A model generated the notes under the pieces. That model saw only the letters and a list, made by a program, of their open reading frames with translations. It had not been told where the DNA came from and did no database searches. Source: a virus. From it: 23,679 bases of DNA. The position numbers and the translations under genes were made by a program. The stretch is taken from positions 1 through 23,679 of the IMG/VR virus record IMGVR_UViG_3300040751_000516; one strand, given 5' to 3'. Shown here one piece after another: positions 1 to 7,399 of the stretch (the stretch's first letter is position 1; each line of letters opens with the position of its first letter).

Positions 1-1
1 T

Positions 2-931
2 GGTGGCATCGTCCGAATGCGCCAAGCTGGAGCGGTACAAGAGATGTCAGTGCCATTTGTGGCAGGACAGACTCTAGGCGCTCTTGAGTACTACGACCAA
101 TCTATCGAGCAGAAGACTGGCGTTGCCCGTGCTTCTAACGGCTTAGACCCTAACGCTCTACAGAACACCACTGCTACGGCTGTACAGGCGACTATGGCAG
201 CAGGTCAAGGTCAGATTGAGGTAATCGCACGTAACTTCGCTGAAGGCGGCATGACACGCCTATTCAAGTTAATGTTGAAGGCATTGGCAGAGAACAGCCC
301 AGAAGACGAAATGATGCGTATTGCTGGCGACATGTTTGCACCAATCGACCCACGTTCTTGGAATACCGACATGGGTATTTCAGTCAATGTAGGCTTGGGT
401 ACTGGTAAAGAAGACGAGAAGGCTGCTGCACTGCAAATGACTCTTCAGACCCAGATGGGCATCTTCCAACAGTACGGAGCGCAGAATGGAGTTGTCAGCC
501 TCACTAATATCCGAAATACACTGGCAGATATCTTGGCTCTTGGTGGTTTACGTAATGCTGACCGCTATTACGCGCCTATGAATCCACAGATTGAGCAGCA
601 GTTGATGGCTATGCAGGCACAACAGGCAGCTCAGAACCAGCCACAAGACCCTAACGCTGCACTAGCACAGGCTCAGGTACAGGCTGAGATGATTCGCGCA
701 CAATCCAAGGCTCAGTCTGATATGGCTAAGGTTCAGCTAGACGCTCAGAAGGCACTGGCTGAAGACGACCGTAAGCGCGATGAAATGGACCAAGACCTAT
801 TGGTTAAAGCAGCTGAGATTATCGGTAAATACGGCACTGCGGTAGACGTAGAGCGTGTTAAGCAATTACAGGCAGAGCCACGTTATCCTGACGTAGCACC
901 TACTGAGGCAGTTCCACAAGCGAGATATTAA
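2..931 (+). CDS. Portal protein, C-terminal part (5' end cut by window)
   Basis: The reading frame is open from the first bases of the window, so the gene begins upstream; the first in-window ATG at 17 is internal. The protein would form the dodecameric ring at the head vertex through which DNA is packaged and ejected. The segment GGIVR, followed by a stretch rich in Q, T and A (about residues 30-75) with NALQNTTATAVQATM, is typical of the C-terminal half of P22/SU10-like portals. The last 100 residues are Q/A-rich and helical, as expected for a portal barrel or crown. It is followed by a small gene, scaffold and capsid genes in classic head order. The stop overlaps the next ATG (TAATG). Family assignment comes from remembered family features, not a search. 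Confidence 0.85.
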   Translation, partial: GGIVRMRQAGAVQEMSVPFVAGQTLGALEYYDQSIEQKTGVARASNGLDPNALQNTTATAVQATMAAGQGQIEVIARNFAEGGMTRLFKLMLKALAENSPEDEMMRIAGDMFAPIDPRSWNTDMGISVNVGLGTGKEDEKAAALQMTLQTQMGIFQQYGAQNGVVSLTNIRNTLADILALGGLRNADRYYAPMNPQIEQQLMAMQAQQAAQNQPQDPNAALAQAQVQAEMIRAQSKAQSDMAKVQLDAQKALAEDDRKRDEMDQDLLVKAAEIIGKYGTAVDVERVKQLQAEPRYPDVAPTEAVPQARY

Positions 932-1164
932 TGGAAAGTATTAAAGACAAGGCACTCCGCTACCGGAACCTGTCTAAAGATGAGACCTTTAGAGAACTAA
1001 TTGAGAACGTCGCAAACGAGCAAGTTGCGGTATTTTTAGACCCCTCGTCATCGGTTGACGCTATTGATGACGCTAGAGCAATAGTGGTAGCATTAAAGAA
1101 CATAGATAGAACAATTCAACGAATCCTCGATGAAGAGTCTATTTATGACAAACACAATTCGTAA
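931..1164 (+). CDS. Small unknown protein between portal and scaffold
   Basis: This 77-residue, mildly acidic protein is predicted to be mostly helical. I do not recognise a family. Its ATG shares a base with the portal stop codon (TAATG), so it is probably translated by coupling, and it lies between portal and scaffold in a head operon. Small proteins in this place are often virion or assembly accessories, but that is context only. There are no cysteines, no membrane segment and no clear motif. Confidence 0.75.
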   Translation: MESIKDKALRYRNLSKDETFRELIENVANEQVAVFLDPSSSVDAIDDARAIVVALKNIDRTIQRILDEESIYDKHNS

Positions 1165-1187
1165 CTAGCAAAGGGGGACTCAGTACC

Positions 1188-2207
1188 GTGGAAACGACTG
1201 AACCTATGAGCATTGACCAAGCTGTTGAAGCTATGGTCGCACCAGAAGAGACTACCGAAGAGGTAGTAGAAACAGAATCTCAGTCGGCGTCAGAGCCAGA
1301 GGCAGAGTTAGAGGAAGAGCAACCCGAAGCGGACTCTTTCGATGAAGACGAAACCGAAGATGAAGACGACGATGAACCGGAATCGGACGACGCGGACGAT
1401 GAAGGGGATGAGGACTACGAAGACGACGTAGACGAAGCTGAGGAAGAACAAGACCCTGAAGCAGAACTCATCACCGTAAAGGTGGACGGAGTTGAAGAAC
1501 AGGTAAGCCTTGAAGACCTCAAGCGAGGATACAGCGGTCAGAAGTATGTCCAACAGGGTATGCAGAAAGCAGCCGAGGCACGTAAAGAAGCCGAGGACGT
1601 ATATGCAGCCTTGATGAGTGAACGGCAGAAACTTGCAGAGTTGGTAAACAATGTTCAGCAAGGCAATCTGACGCCACCGAAAGAACCAAGCCGTGAGCTG
1701 TTCGACAGTGATCCCATCGGATACATGGAAGCGAAGATGGAATACGACGAGCAAGTAAAGGCTTACCAGCAGAAGGTTGGACAAGTTCAAGAGCAGATGC
1801 AACAACAGTCACAGGCTGAGCAATATGCTAAGAACGCTTACATCCAACAAGAAGTTGGCAAATTGGTTGAAGTTATGCCCGAACTTGCTGACCCGAAAAA
1901 AGCGGAAGCATGGCAGGCACGTATTAACAAAGCAGGCGAAAAGTTTGGATTCTCCAAAGAAGAGCTTGCTGCTGTAGACAATCACCGAGTGATGTTGGTG
2001 TTAGACGCAGCTGCTAGATACATGGAACTTCAGAGTGGTAAAGAGATTGTTCGACAAAAGTCTAAGAAGGCTCGCAAACCTGTTAAGGCAGGCGCGAAAA
2101 AGATTAGTACTAAGTCAGAAGCTGTTCGCAAACAACGCGACAAACTAAGACAGAGCGGTTCTATTGAGGACGCAATGTCACTGATACTTAATCCAAACTT
2201 GAAGTAA
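1188..2207 (+). CDS. Capsid scaffolding protein
   Basis: The protein (339 residues) would nucleate procapsid assembly inside the capsid shell and then be removed. The N-terminal 90 residues are almost wholly acidic (long runs of E and D), the middle is a Q/K/E-rich helical, probably coiled-coil, region, and the C-terminal 50 residues are strongly basic (KARKPVKAGAKK), the usual place where scaffolds contact the coat. Size, charge layout and position directly before the capsid gene match scaffolds of podovirus type. The start is GTG at 1188, supported by the ribosome site AAAGGGGGA about 8-10 bases upstream; an ATG lies six codons later. The acidic codons create a long open frame on the opposite strand that is not a gene. 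Confidence 0.85.
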   Translation: METTEPMSIDQAVEAMVAPEETTEEVVETESQSASEPEAELEEEQPEADSFDEDETEDEDDDEPESDDADDEGDEDYEDDVDEAEEEQDPEAELITVKVDGVEEQVSLEDLKRGYSGQKYVQQGMQKAAEARKEAEDVYAALMSERQKLAELVNNVQQGNLTPPKEPSRELFDSDPIGYMEAKMEYDEQVKAYQQKVGQVQEQMQQQSQAEQYAKNAYIQQEVGKLVEVMPELADPKKAEAWQARINKAGEKFGFSKEELAAVDNHRVMLVLDAAARYMELQSGKEIVRQKSKKARKPVKAGAKKISTKSEAVRKQRDKLRQSGSIEDAMSLILNPNLK

Positions 2208-2224
2208 TTTAAGGAGACTTAATC

Positions 2225-3190
2225 ATGGCACAGCCAAGTAATACTTTTGACAGCTACGATGCTGTCGGCATCCGCGAAGATTTGCGCGATGTAATCTACA
2301 ACATCTCTCCAGAAGAGACCCCATTCCTGTCTAAGTGTAAGAAGTCAAAAGCGACTAACACTTATCACGAGTGGCAGACTGACTCATTGCGTTCATCAGC
2401 AGCTAACGCGCACATTGAAGGTGATGCAACTACTGCTGAAGCTCGCTCTGCGACTGTACGTCTGGGCAACTACACTCAAATCTTCAAGAACGCAGTTGTT
2501 GTTCCTGATACCGACGAAGGCTTGAACAAAGCTGGTCGTGCTAAGGAAATCGCGTATCAAACAATGAAGATTGCTAAAGAGCAGAAGTTGGACATCGAGA
2601 AGGCACTTTTCGACAACAACGCTCGTGTAGCAGGTGACTCTTCTACAGCTCGTGAACTAGCAGGCGCTCCAGCTTGGTTGACCACCAACACTGACTTTGG
2701 TGCAAACGAAGGTGCAGACCCTACTACTATCGGTTCAACAGCTCGTACTGACGAAACCACTACTTTGATCGCATTCGACCAAGACCGTTTTGACGGTGTA
2801 ATGCAGTCAATCTGGGAAGCAGGCGGCAAGCCAAACACTGTTTACTTGTCAGCGTTCCAGATGAACAAAGCATTGGCTTTCACTGGTATGAACAACCAGC
2901 GTTCAACCATCGGTGCTTCTGTTGGCGGTACTAACGCAGTAATCAATGCAGTTGACGTTTACGTTACTCCATGGGGTACTGTTGAGTTCATGCCTTCTCG
3001 TGAGAACCGCTCACGTGACGTGTTCATCATGCAAGATGACATGTGGGAAGTTGCAGAGCTACGTCCAATGAAGAACACTCAGTTGGCGAAGACTGGTGAC
3101 AACACCTCTCGTCAAATCGTTACTGAGTTGACTTTGGTCGCTAAGAACGAAGCTGCTAACGGCGGCGTGTTCGACAACACTATTTCTTAA
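2225..3190 (+). CDS. Major capsid protein (DUF5309 / SU10-type)
   Basis: The protein (321 residues) forms the icosahedral shell. The N-terminal pattern (SYDAVGIREDL, then ISPEETPFLSKC) and the later GNYTQIFKNAVVVPDT are hallmarks of the DUF5309/SU10 major capsid family of HK97 fold, and the length is normal for it. It has a strong ribosome site, AAGGAGA, about 8 bases before ATG 2225. A strong intrinsic terminator follows 14 bases after the stop, consistent with very high expression of this gene and an end to the head operon. Codon use is more regular here (GCT, GGT, CGT, AAC, GAC) than in neighbouring small genes, as expected for an abundant virion protein. Confidence 0.92.
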   Translation: MAQPSNTFDSYDAVGIREDLRDVIYNISPEETPFLSKCKKSKATNTYHEWQTDSLRSSAANAHIEGDATTAEARSATVRLGNYTQIFKNAVVVPDTDEGLNKAGRAKEIAYQTMKIAKEQKLDIEKALFDNNARVAGDSSTARELAGAPAWLTTNTDFGANEGADPTTIGSTARTDETTTLIAFDQDRFDGVMQSIWEAGGKPNTVYLSAFQMNKALAFTGMNNQRSTIGASVGGTNAVINAVDVYVTPWGTVEFMPSRENRSRDVFIMQDDMWEVAELRPMKNTQLAKTGDNTSRQIVTELTLVAKNEAANGGVFDNTIS

Positions 3191-3204
3191 TGGTGTAAAG
3201 TAAG

Positions 3205-3233
3205 AGGGGTGGCTTCGGCTGCCCCTTTTTTTT
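3205..3233 (+). terminator. Strong intrinsic terminator after the capsid gene
   Basis: A 9-bp stem (AGGGGTGGC with GCTGCCCCT, two G-U pairs) closes a TTCG tetraloop flanked by C-G, the extra-stable UUCG form. Eight T residues follow at 3226-3233. This is a textbook Rho-independent terminator. The ribosome site GGAG of the next gene starts three bases after it, so downstream genes depend on read-through or another promoter. Confidence 0.93.
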
Positions 3234-3246
3234 ATGGAGTTTTAAG

Positions 3247-3438
3247 ATGAAAGCACAGGTCGTAATCGGCGCTTTATTTATAAATGACGTTAAGTATCGT
3301 CGCGGCGATATTGTTGAAGTTGACGATATTCATAAGTACGGCACAAAGCTGCAAGAATATGTAGAGCCACCTAAGCCAGTAAAGAAGAAAGTGGCTAAGA
3401 AGAAGGCTACCAAGAAGGTCGAAGATGGCGAAGATTAA
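3247..3438 (+). CDS. Small basic-tailed protein after the capsid gene
   Basis: The 63-residue protein has a short beta-type N-terminal domain (KAQVVIGALFIND, then YRRGDIVEVDD) and a lysine-rich tail (KKKVAKKKATKK). The G-D-I-V-E pattern is like small capsid-adjacent phage proteins that begin with a minimal beta barrel, but I cannot name the family. The basic tail might bind DNA or the acidic capsid surface (inference). ATG 3247 has GGAG 7 bases upstream, just after the capsid terminator. The 3' end overlaps the next gene by 14 bases. Confidence 0.75.
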   Translation: MKAQVVIGALFINDVKYRRGDIVEVDDIHKYGTKLQEYVEPPKPVKKKVAKKKATKKVEDGED

Positions 3439-3721
3439 AGAAGAGATTCTGTACGACAACCAGTTTGACAAGATTATTGTCAAGAAGTCGTATGACGACC
3501 AAGCCGAGCTTGACCGTGTAGCTCAAATCCGTAAAGATTCAGGCATCAACAAGTTTGGTTCTGATTACAAGTTTGTGGGCAGTGTCCCTACGCACCTAAT
3601 CAGCGAATGGTTAAAAGAGGCTGGTATTTCATGGGATGACCCTGCTCGCGCAGATGTCATTAAAAAGAAGATGCTATCAGGCGAATTTGATCGTCTGAAG
3701 GCTTGGAAAGGCAAGTACTGA
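3425..3721 (+). CDS. Unknown 98-residue protein, head-gene neighbourhood
   Basis: I do not recognise this protein. It is charged, soluble and probably alpha/beta, with conserved-looking patches (NKFGSDYKFVGSVP, then WDDPARADVIKKKMLSGEFD). No cysteines or membrane segment are present. Its start overlaps the basic-tailed gene upstream by 14 bases, and its TGA overlaps the following ATG (TGATG), so it belongs to the same transcript. Position soon after the capsid gene makes a virion or assembly role possible but unproven. Confidence 0.75.
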   Translation: MAKIKEEILYDNQFDKIIVKKSYDDQAELDRVAQIRKDSGINKFGSDYKFVGSVPTHLISEWLKEAGISWDDPARADVIKKKMLSGEFDRLKAWKGKY

Positions 3722-3924
3722 TGGATATTGAAACAGCAGAAAGACTCTCAAAGCTAGAGACTCAGATGGATCAGCTAATTGGCTTGGTCGAAGAGAATCA
3801 TAAAGACTTGCACGAGGTCAAAGATCAACTGACCAAGTGGAAAGGTATTGCCGGTGGTATTGCTATTGCAGTTTCGGTTCTATGGGCTGGCATCTTATTT
3901 ATCATAGAAATGTTTAAGCGTTAG
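3721..3924 (+). CDS. XhlA-like membrane protein, possible lysis accessory
   Basis: The protein has 67 residues when started at ATG 3721, which overlaps the stop of the preceding gene; six codons upstream another ATG (3703) lies inside that gene and is less likely. The first 42 residues form a heptad-rich coiled coil (LSKLETQMDQL), followed by one membrane helix at about residues 43-63 (GGIAIAVSVLWAGILFII) and a short basic end. This layout matches the haemolysin XhlA type of phage membrane protein, often found beside holins. A role in lysis is inference; it could also be a virion-associated membrane peptide. Confidence 0.75.
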   Translation: MDIETAERLSKLETQMDQLIGLVEENHKDLHEVKDQLTKWKGIAGGIAIAVSVLWAGILFIIEMFKR

Positions 3925-3933
3925 GCATTATGC

Positions 3934-4428
3934 ATGTTAGACCCAGTCTCAATTATTGGTATAGCTACTACAGCCTTCAAGGGACTCAAGGCAGCAGTGG
4001 AAGCGGGTCGGGAGATCGAGGACTGCATCGGACAACTGAGTCAGTGGGCGGGAGCGATAGCGGACTTAGACAAGTCGGACGAGTTAATCAAGAAGAAGAA
4101 AAACTCGCTGTTCAGGTCGTTAGTGCCTTCCAATGGCAAGAGCATCCAAGCACAGGCTATGGAAGCATTCGCTGCAAAGCAAACAGCAGTGAAGCAACGG
4201 AACGAGTTACGCCAGTTGATCCAGTACACCGCTGGAAAGAACGGTTGGGACGAGTTTATAAGGATGGAATCGTCCATCAGAAAGGAGCGACAAGAAGCGT
4301 TATATGCTGAGATTGAGCGTCGCGAAAAGGTTAAAGACCTTTTTATCGGTATAGGCGTAGCCTTGTTCACCATTGGCACAATGGGTCTTGCTATATGGCT
4401 CATGGTTCTAATCAATGGGCATAAATGA
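3934..4428 (+). CDS. Membrane protein with hydrophobic ends, conserved in marine-type phages
   Basis: The 164-residue protein has an N-terminal moderately hydrophobic segment (LDPVSIIGIATTAF, then GLKAAVEAGREIED), a charged helical middle and one clear C-terminal membrane helix (about residues 134-160). The opening LDP-S-I plus 'G+-IED...W-GA-+D' is a pattern I associate with unnamed proteins of podoviruses and cyanophage-like genomes, close to capsid genes; function is not known. Candidate roles are an internal virion protein that reaches the membrane or a lysis regulator. The 3' end overlaps the next small gene by 14 bases. A second long frame through the same DNA (3930-4310) looks like a shadow. 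Confidence 0.8.
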   Translation: MLDPVSIIGIATTAFKGLKAAVEAGREIEDCIGQLSQWAGAIADLDKSDELIKKKKNSLFRSLVPSNGKSIQAQAMEAFAAKQTAVKQRNELRQLIQYTAGKNGWDEFIRMESSIRKERQEALYAEIERREKVKDLFIGIGVALFTIGTMGLAIWLMVLINGHK

Positions 4429-4612
4429 ACTCATACTGATATATGCAATGAACCATGGCGTCTGGTCTATGGATTCTGACGGTTTGCCACAAATCTGTCT
4501 TAAAGTTCCAATAGAGTCTACTGAAGAAAAGACCGAGTTTTTCCAAGGCTGCACTTCAGTTCCCGAAAAAATCCTAAATAAATGGCTTCAAGATAGCCAT
4601 ATTAAAGTTTAA
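4415..4612 (+). CDS. Small unknown protein
   Basis: This 65-residue protein has no family I recognise. The start at ATG 4415 lies 14 bases inside the upstream gene and has no strong ribosome site, so translation may be coupled; ATG 4448 (11 codons later, MNHGVWSMDSDG) is an alternative. It has two cysteines, an acidic centre and a C-terminal helix (KILNKWLQDSHI). It is followed by a short A/T-rich gap before the next gene. Confidence 0.55.
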   Translation: MGINELILIYAMNHGVWSMDSDGLPQICLKVPIESTEEKTEFFQGCTSVPEKILNKWLQDSHIKV

Positions 4613-4647
4613 GTGCTTGTTATTTATAGCAATATAGGTTTATAGTC

Positions 4648-4917
4648 ATGCAACCAGTCATTATCAAATGGGTCGATATCACAACTGAGCTTGTTTGGAA
4701 TGATGATAAACCAAAGGTAAAACCGTTAGAGTTTACTTCTATCGGGTTTTTAGTTGAAGACCGCGATGAGTATGTTGTTGTTAGTGATACTGATGGCGAG
4801 TGGGGTCAACATACTGCGTACCCGAGAGGGTGCATTCTTCAGATGAGGGAACTAAAAGATGGAAAACCTAACCGAGTTGCTAAAGTACGCAACGCAAGAA
4901 CAAGCCGAAAAAATTAA
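4648..4917 (+). CDS. Unknown 89-residue protein, probable beta-barrel
   Basis: The protein alternates hydrophobic and charged residues in short strands (VIIKWVDITTELVW, then GFLVEDRDEYVVVSD), suggesting a small SH3- or OB-like beta fold. This kind of small phage protein is common and unnamed. Its basic C-terminus (KVRNARTSRKN) is encoded in DNA that also encodes the first 20 residues of the metallophosphoesterase, a 59-base overlap, which is long for this genome. Confidence 0.65.
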   Translation: MQPVIIKWVDITTELVWNDDKPKVKPLEFTSIGFLVEDRDEYVVVSDTDGEWGQHTAYPRGCILQMRELKDGKPNRVAKVRNARTSRKN

Positions 4918-6040
4918 GGCTTACGTTGATAGTGGGTATAACGCCACTGAGGCAGGCAAGATTGTTGGCTGTCACCGAACGAACATCATTCGTGGCATTG
5001 AAACTGCCCGTAGAACGGCTGTAAAGCGGGGATACGACCCCGAACACGACATGACCCACCCTGTGGCTCAGGGCTTCGCTGTAAAGGGTGTATCCACGTA
5101 TTATGACGAAGACGGCAAGATTAAGGGTCAGTGGGTCAAATCACACGAAGATAAGCAAGCCCGCATAGACGCTCTTATAGAGCGATTAGAGAGCTTTGAG
5201 TGGAAACCCGCCCCCATCATACCCCTGAAGACAGAAAAGCACGACAGCGACCTCTGTACGCTTCTGACGTTGACTGACTTCCATCTTGGCATGTACGCCT
5301 ACGGCAAAGAGACTGGTGACGACTGGAACACCGACATGGCGGCTAGTGAGTACATCTCAGCTATCCAAGAGATGTGTGACGGCTCACCTAATTCTGAGAC
5401 TGGTATTCTGAACCTTCAGGGTGATTTTATGCACTGGGACGGCTTGGATGCGGTAACACCTACCAGTAAGCACGTTCTCGACGCTGATACCCGCTTCTCA
5501 CGCCTAATAGACACGTCTTTGGACGTTATTATGGCATCGGTAGAAATCATGCTTGGCAAGTTCAAGCAGGTGAAGGTAATCGTCTGTGAGGGCAACCATG
5601 ATCTAGTCGGCTCTATGTGGATTCGTAAAGCCATCAAGAAAATCTATGAGAACAACGAGCGTGTCGAGATTGACGACACTGACTTCCCATTCTACGCCCA
5701 CCTACACGGCGATATCATGCTGGGCTTCCACCACGGTCATAAGGTCAAGAATAGTAACTTACCTGCCCTATTCTCATCAGAGCCTCGATACCGTAAAATG
5801 TGGGGTACAGCCCAATACACCTATATTCACACGGGTCACTACCATCACTCAGAGCAGATGATGGGTGAGGGTGGCGGAGCGATTGTCGAGAGACATCCTA
5901 CGTTATCGGGCAAGGACGCATATGCAGCCCGTGGTGGATATCATTCATGGCGAGCAGCGCATGCAATCACATACCACAGTGATTTTGGCGAACATCGTCG
6001 AGTCACCGTAACACCGAAGTTTAAGGTAGAACATGACTGA
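4859..6040 (+). CDS. HTH-metallophosphoesterase fusion protein
   Basis: The protein (393 residues) has an N-terminal helix-turn-helix region (about residues 10-50: TEAGKIVGCHRTNIIRGI) followed by a calcineurin-like metallophosphoesterase domain. Metal ligands are visible in order: D140-x-H142 (TDFHLG), G188-D189 (LQGDFMHWD), G245-N-H-D248 (EGNHDL), H292/H294 (HHGH) and G326-H-x-H329 (GHYHH). The set looks complete, so the enzyme is probably an active two-metal phosphoesterase or nuclease. Such wHTH-phosphoesterase proteins recur in tailed phages and are of unproven function; DNA-targeted nuclease or nucleotide phosphatase activity is inferred. ATG 4859 follows only a weak ribosome site inside the upstream gene. 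The 3' end overlaps the next gene by 8 bases. Confidence 0.88.
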   Translation: MENLTELLKYATQEQAEKIKAYVDSGYNATEAGKIVGCHRTNIIRGIETARRTAVKRGYDPEHDMTHPVAQGFAVKGVSTYYDEDGKIKGQWVKSHEDKQARIDALIERLESFEWKPAPIIPLKTEKHDSDLCTLLTLTDFHLGMYAYGKETGDDWNTDMAASEYISAIQEMCDGSPNSETGILNLQGDFMHWDGLDAVTPTSKHVLDADTRFSRLIDTSLDVIMASVEIMLGKFKQVKVIVCEGNHDLVGSMWIRKAIKKIYENNERVEIDDTDFPFYAHLHGDIMLGFHHGHKVKNSNLPALFSSEPRYRKMWGTAQYTYIHTGHYHHSEQMMGEGGGAIVERHPTLSGKDAYAARGGYHSWRAAHAITYHSDFGEHRRVTVTPKFKVEHD

Positions 6041-6395
6041 AGAAGTGAAAGAAGTTGACCATAGCTCTGCGAAGGAAGTGGCGTCTAAGTTTATTGGCAA
6101 GTATGGTTTAGGCGTTGTACTTGTTTTAGTTCTGGCTGGTATCTACGCAGCAGGCTCATTAGAGGCAGGCACTTTAGCAGTAGTCATGTCAATGATATCT
6201 ACTGTAGTGATGGCTGTAATAGGTATTCTAATGGGTATTACAGGTACTAAAGATAAAGAAGAGAAGCCAGAGATCACCATCATCCGTGACCTGATTGACA
6301 AGGCATCTAAAGAGGAATCACCTATGCAGGTTGACGTTTCTGACGGCAAGGTGACTGTTCGCAAGGGCGACTCAACTACTACGATGGAGCGTTAA
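6033..6395 (+). CDS. Two-helix membrane protein, holin candidate
   Basis: The 120-residue protein has a charged N-terminus, a first membrane helix at about residues 25-41 (GLGVVLVLVLAGIYAAG), a short turn, a second helix at about 47-70, and a charged cytoplasmic-type tail with a D-V-S-D-G-K-V-T-V-R-K beta motif. Two hydrophobic segments with charged ends are typical of class II holins that open the inner membrane at lysis. It overlaps the phosphoesterase gene by 8 bases and is followed one base later by another membrane protein gene. No endolysin lies beside it, so the holin role remains inferred. Confidence 0.72.
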   Translation: MTEEVKEVDHSSAKEVASKFIGKYGLGVVLVLVLAGIYAAGSLEAGTLAVVMSMISTVVMAVIGILMGITGTKDKEEKPEITIIRDLIDKASKEESPMQVDVSDGKVTVRKGDSTTTMER

Positions 6396-6396
6396 A

Positions 6397-6834
6397 ATGT
6401 TTGGATTACCTATTGAAGCTGTCAGCATGATCGGATCGACCGCTCTTGGTGGCTTGATGAAAATGTGGGGACAGGCACAGCAAGACAAAGCTGAGCAGTT
6501 CAAGCAAATGATGGCTCGTAACGGTCAGATCGAAGAAGGTGTGAACAATGCGCGAGCTATGCAGAATCCTAACGCAGCTTGGGTTCGTCGTTTTATTGTT
6601 GTCACTGCTATGCTTGGCGGGTTGGGTATTGTTTTCCTTGCTCCACTGCTTGGACAATCGACTAATGTGCCAATAGAAGTCACTTCAGGCTTCAAGTTCC
6701 TGTTCTTGGACTTCACTAACACTGCGACTGAATATCTTCAGCTAGACGGCTTTGTGACCCCAGAATGGCTACCTGTAGCCATAATGAATATTATCGGCTT
6801 CTACTTCGGCTCAGCCGCGATGCAGCGTAAATAA
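6397..6834 (+). CDS. 3TM-type holin candidate
   Basis: The 145-residue protein has three hydrophobic stretches: about 8-22, 65-85 (FIVVTAMLGGLGIVFLAPLL) and 124-142. The 'NPNAAWVRRFIVV' sequence before the second stretch resembles the proline/arginine signature of the GTA_holin_3TM family, which releases particles in gene transfer agents and related phages. It follows the two-helix protein after one base and its stop overlaps the ATG of a small lipoprotein (TAATG), forming a membrane-active cluster. I judge the 3TM holin assignment plausible rather than certain. Confidence 0.7.
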   Translation: MFGLPIEAVSMIGSTALGGLMKMWGQAQQDKAEQFKQMMARNGQIEEGVNNARAMQNPNAAWVRRFIVVTAMLGGLGIVFLAPLLGQSTNVPIEVTSGFKFLFLDFTNTATEYLQLDGFVTPEWLPVAIMNIIGFYFGSAAMQRK

Positions 6835-6986
6835 TGAAGTTAGCCACATTATTAATAAGCACAGCATTATTAACCGGCTGCTCATCTCTGGGTTGGCTAG
6901 GAACTGGCGCAAGCGCACTAAGCGATTGTTCATCTGAATCGACCCCTTTATGCATCCGCATCAATGGAGCTACGAATGCCCGTTAA
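6834..6986 (+). CDS. Small lipoprotein (o-spanin-like candidate)
   Basis: A 50-codon frame starts at the ATG overlapping the upstream stop (TAATG). The protein has a short positively charged N-terminus, a hydrophobic stretch (LATLLISTALL) and a lipobox L-T-G-C with the lipidated cysteine at position 16. The mature part is only 35 residues and contains two more cysteines (32 and 40). Rz1-type outer-membrane spanins are similarly short lipoproteins in lysis clusters, but they are usually proline-rich, which this is not, and no Rz-type partner is seen around it. It may be a unimodular or divergent spanin, or an unrelated exported lipoprotein. Confidence 0.72.
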   Translation: MKLATLLISTALLTGCSSLGWLGTGASALSDCSSESTPLCIRINGATNAR

Positions 6987-7107
6987 GAAAGTGAAAGGTG
7001 GTTACCGTTGGGGAACCTCTGGTAAAGTATACAAAACCAAAGCTGCGGCTGAGAAGCAAGGTCGCGCAATCTACGCATCAGGCTACAAGCCAAAAGGAAA
7101 AAAGTAA
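6976..7107 (+). CDS. Conserved basic phage miniprotein
   Basis: A 43-residue protein is encoded in a frame that overlaps the lipoprotein gene by 11 bases. It starts MPVKKVKGGYRWG and contains SGKVYKTKAAAEKQGRAIYA, a recurring pattern in small proteins of tailed phages and in larger phage proteins as a terminal module. It is very basic and probably has a beta hairpin followed by a helix. Its function is unknown; nucleic acid binding is possible given the charge. The stop overlaps the next ATG (TAATG). Confidence 0.75.
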   Translation: MPVKKVKGGYRWGTSGKVYKTKAAAEKQGRAIYASGYKPKGKK

Positions 7108-7277
7108 TGGCTGAGCAATACGATGGAAAGGGCAAATATCTGCCTGAATGGGTGCGAAACTACGCGCTTGAAGAAGAAAAAAAGTCAATGAAGTCTAAGA
7201 AATTTCAGCCATGCTCACGCTGTCCTAATCCTGCGTCATGCGCAGCAGCAGGTAAGTGTTTAGCCAAGAGCTTCTAA
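7107..7277 (+). CDS. Cysteine-rich miniprotein, probable zinc site
   Basis: This 56-residue protein starts in a TAATG overlap. The C-terminal half contains C36-x2-C39, C45 and C51 (PCSRCPNPASC, then GKC), enough for one tetra-cysteine zinc site. The N-terminal half is charged (YLPEWVRNYALEEEKK). I do not recognise a family. It is the last gene before a terminator, in a string of coupled small genes. Confidence 0.7.
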   Translation: MAEQYDGKGKYLPEWVRNYALEEEKKSMKSKKFQPCSRCPNPASCAAAGKCLAKSF

Positions 7278-7345
7278 TAGCTGTCGCGGCAAGAAATCTG
7301 TGAGATAATCCACGCGTCGGTTCTCGTGACCTCTTATCCGACACT

Positions 7346-7390
7346 AACCCCGTTCAGGTTTCCTCATCTGCCTGTTCGGGGTTTTTTATT
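7346..7390 (+). terminator. Intrinsic terminator ending the late/lysis segment
   Basis: AACCCCG (7346-7352) pairs with CGGGGTT (7377-7383). A T-T/T-T internal mismatch follows and then CAGG pairs with CCTG around a 12-base loop. Six T residues follow (7382-7387). It separates the upstream small genes from the promoter at 7400. The preceding 7278-7345 holds no gene; a weak 5-bp GTCGG/CCGAC hairpin (7316-7342) is the only structure I see there. Confidence 0.82.
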
Positions 7391-7399
7391 GCCTGAGTG

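Noticed and set aside
1308-1805. Long open frame on the - strand opposite the scaffold gene
   Set aside because: It mirrors the acidic codons (GAA, GAC, GAT) of the scaffold and reads as a low-complexity L/V/F-rich protein; no ribosome site.
3930-4310. 126-codon + strand frame overlapping the 3934 membrane protein gene
   Set aside because: Composition looks random, no motif and no ribosome site; the 3934 frame has membrane helix and family-like pattern.
4617-4646. TTGTTA and TATAGT, 18 bases apart, before the gene at 4648
   Set aside because: The boxes would put transcription start at or inside the ATG, the DNA is simply A/T-rich and the shared TTTAC element is missing; possible but not supportable.
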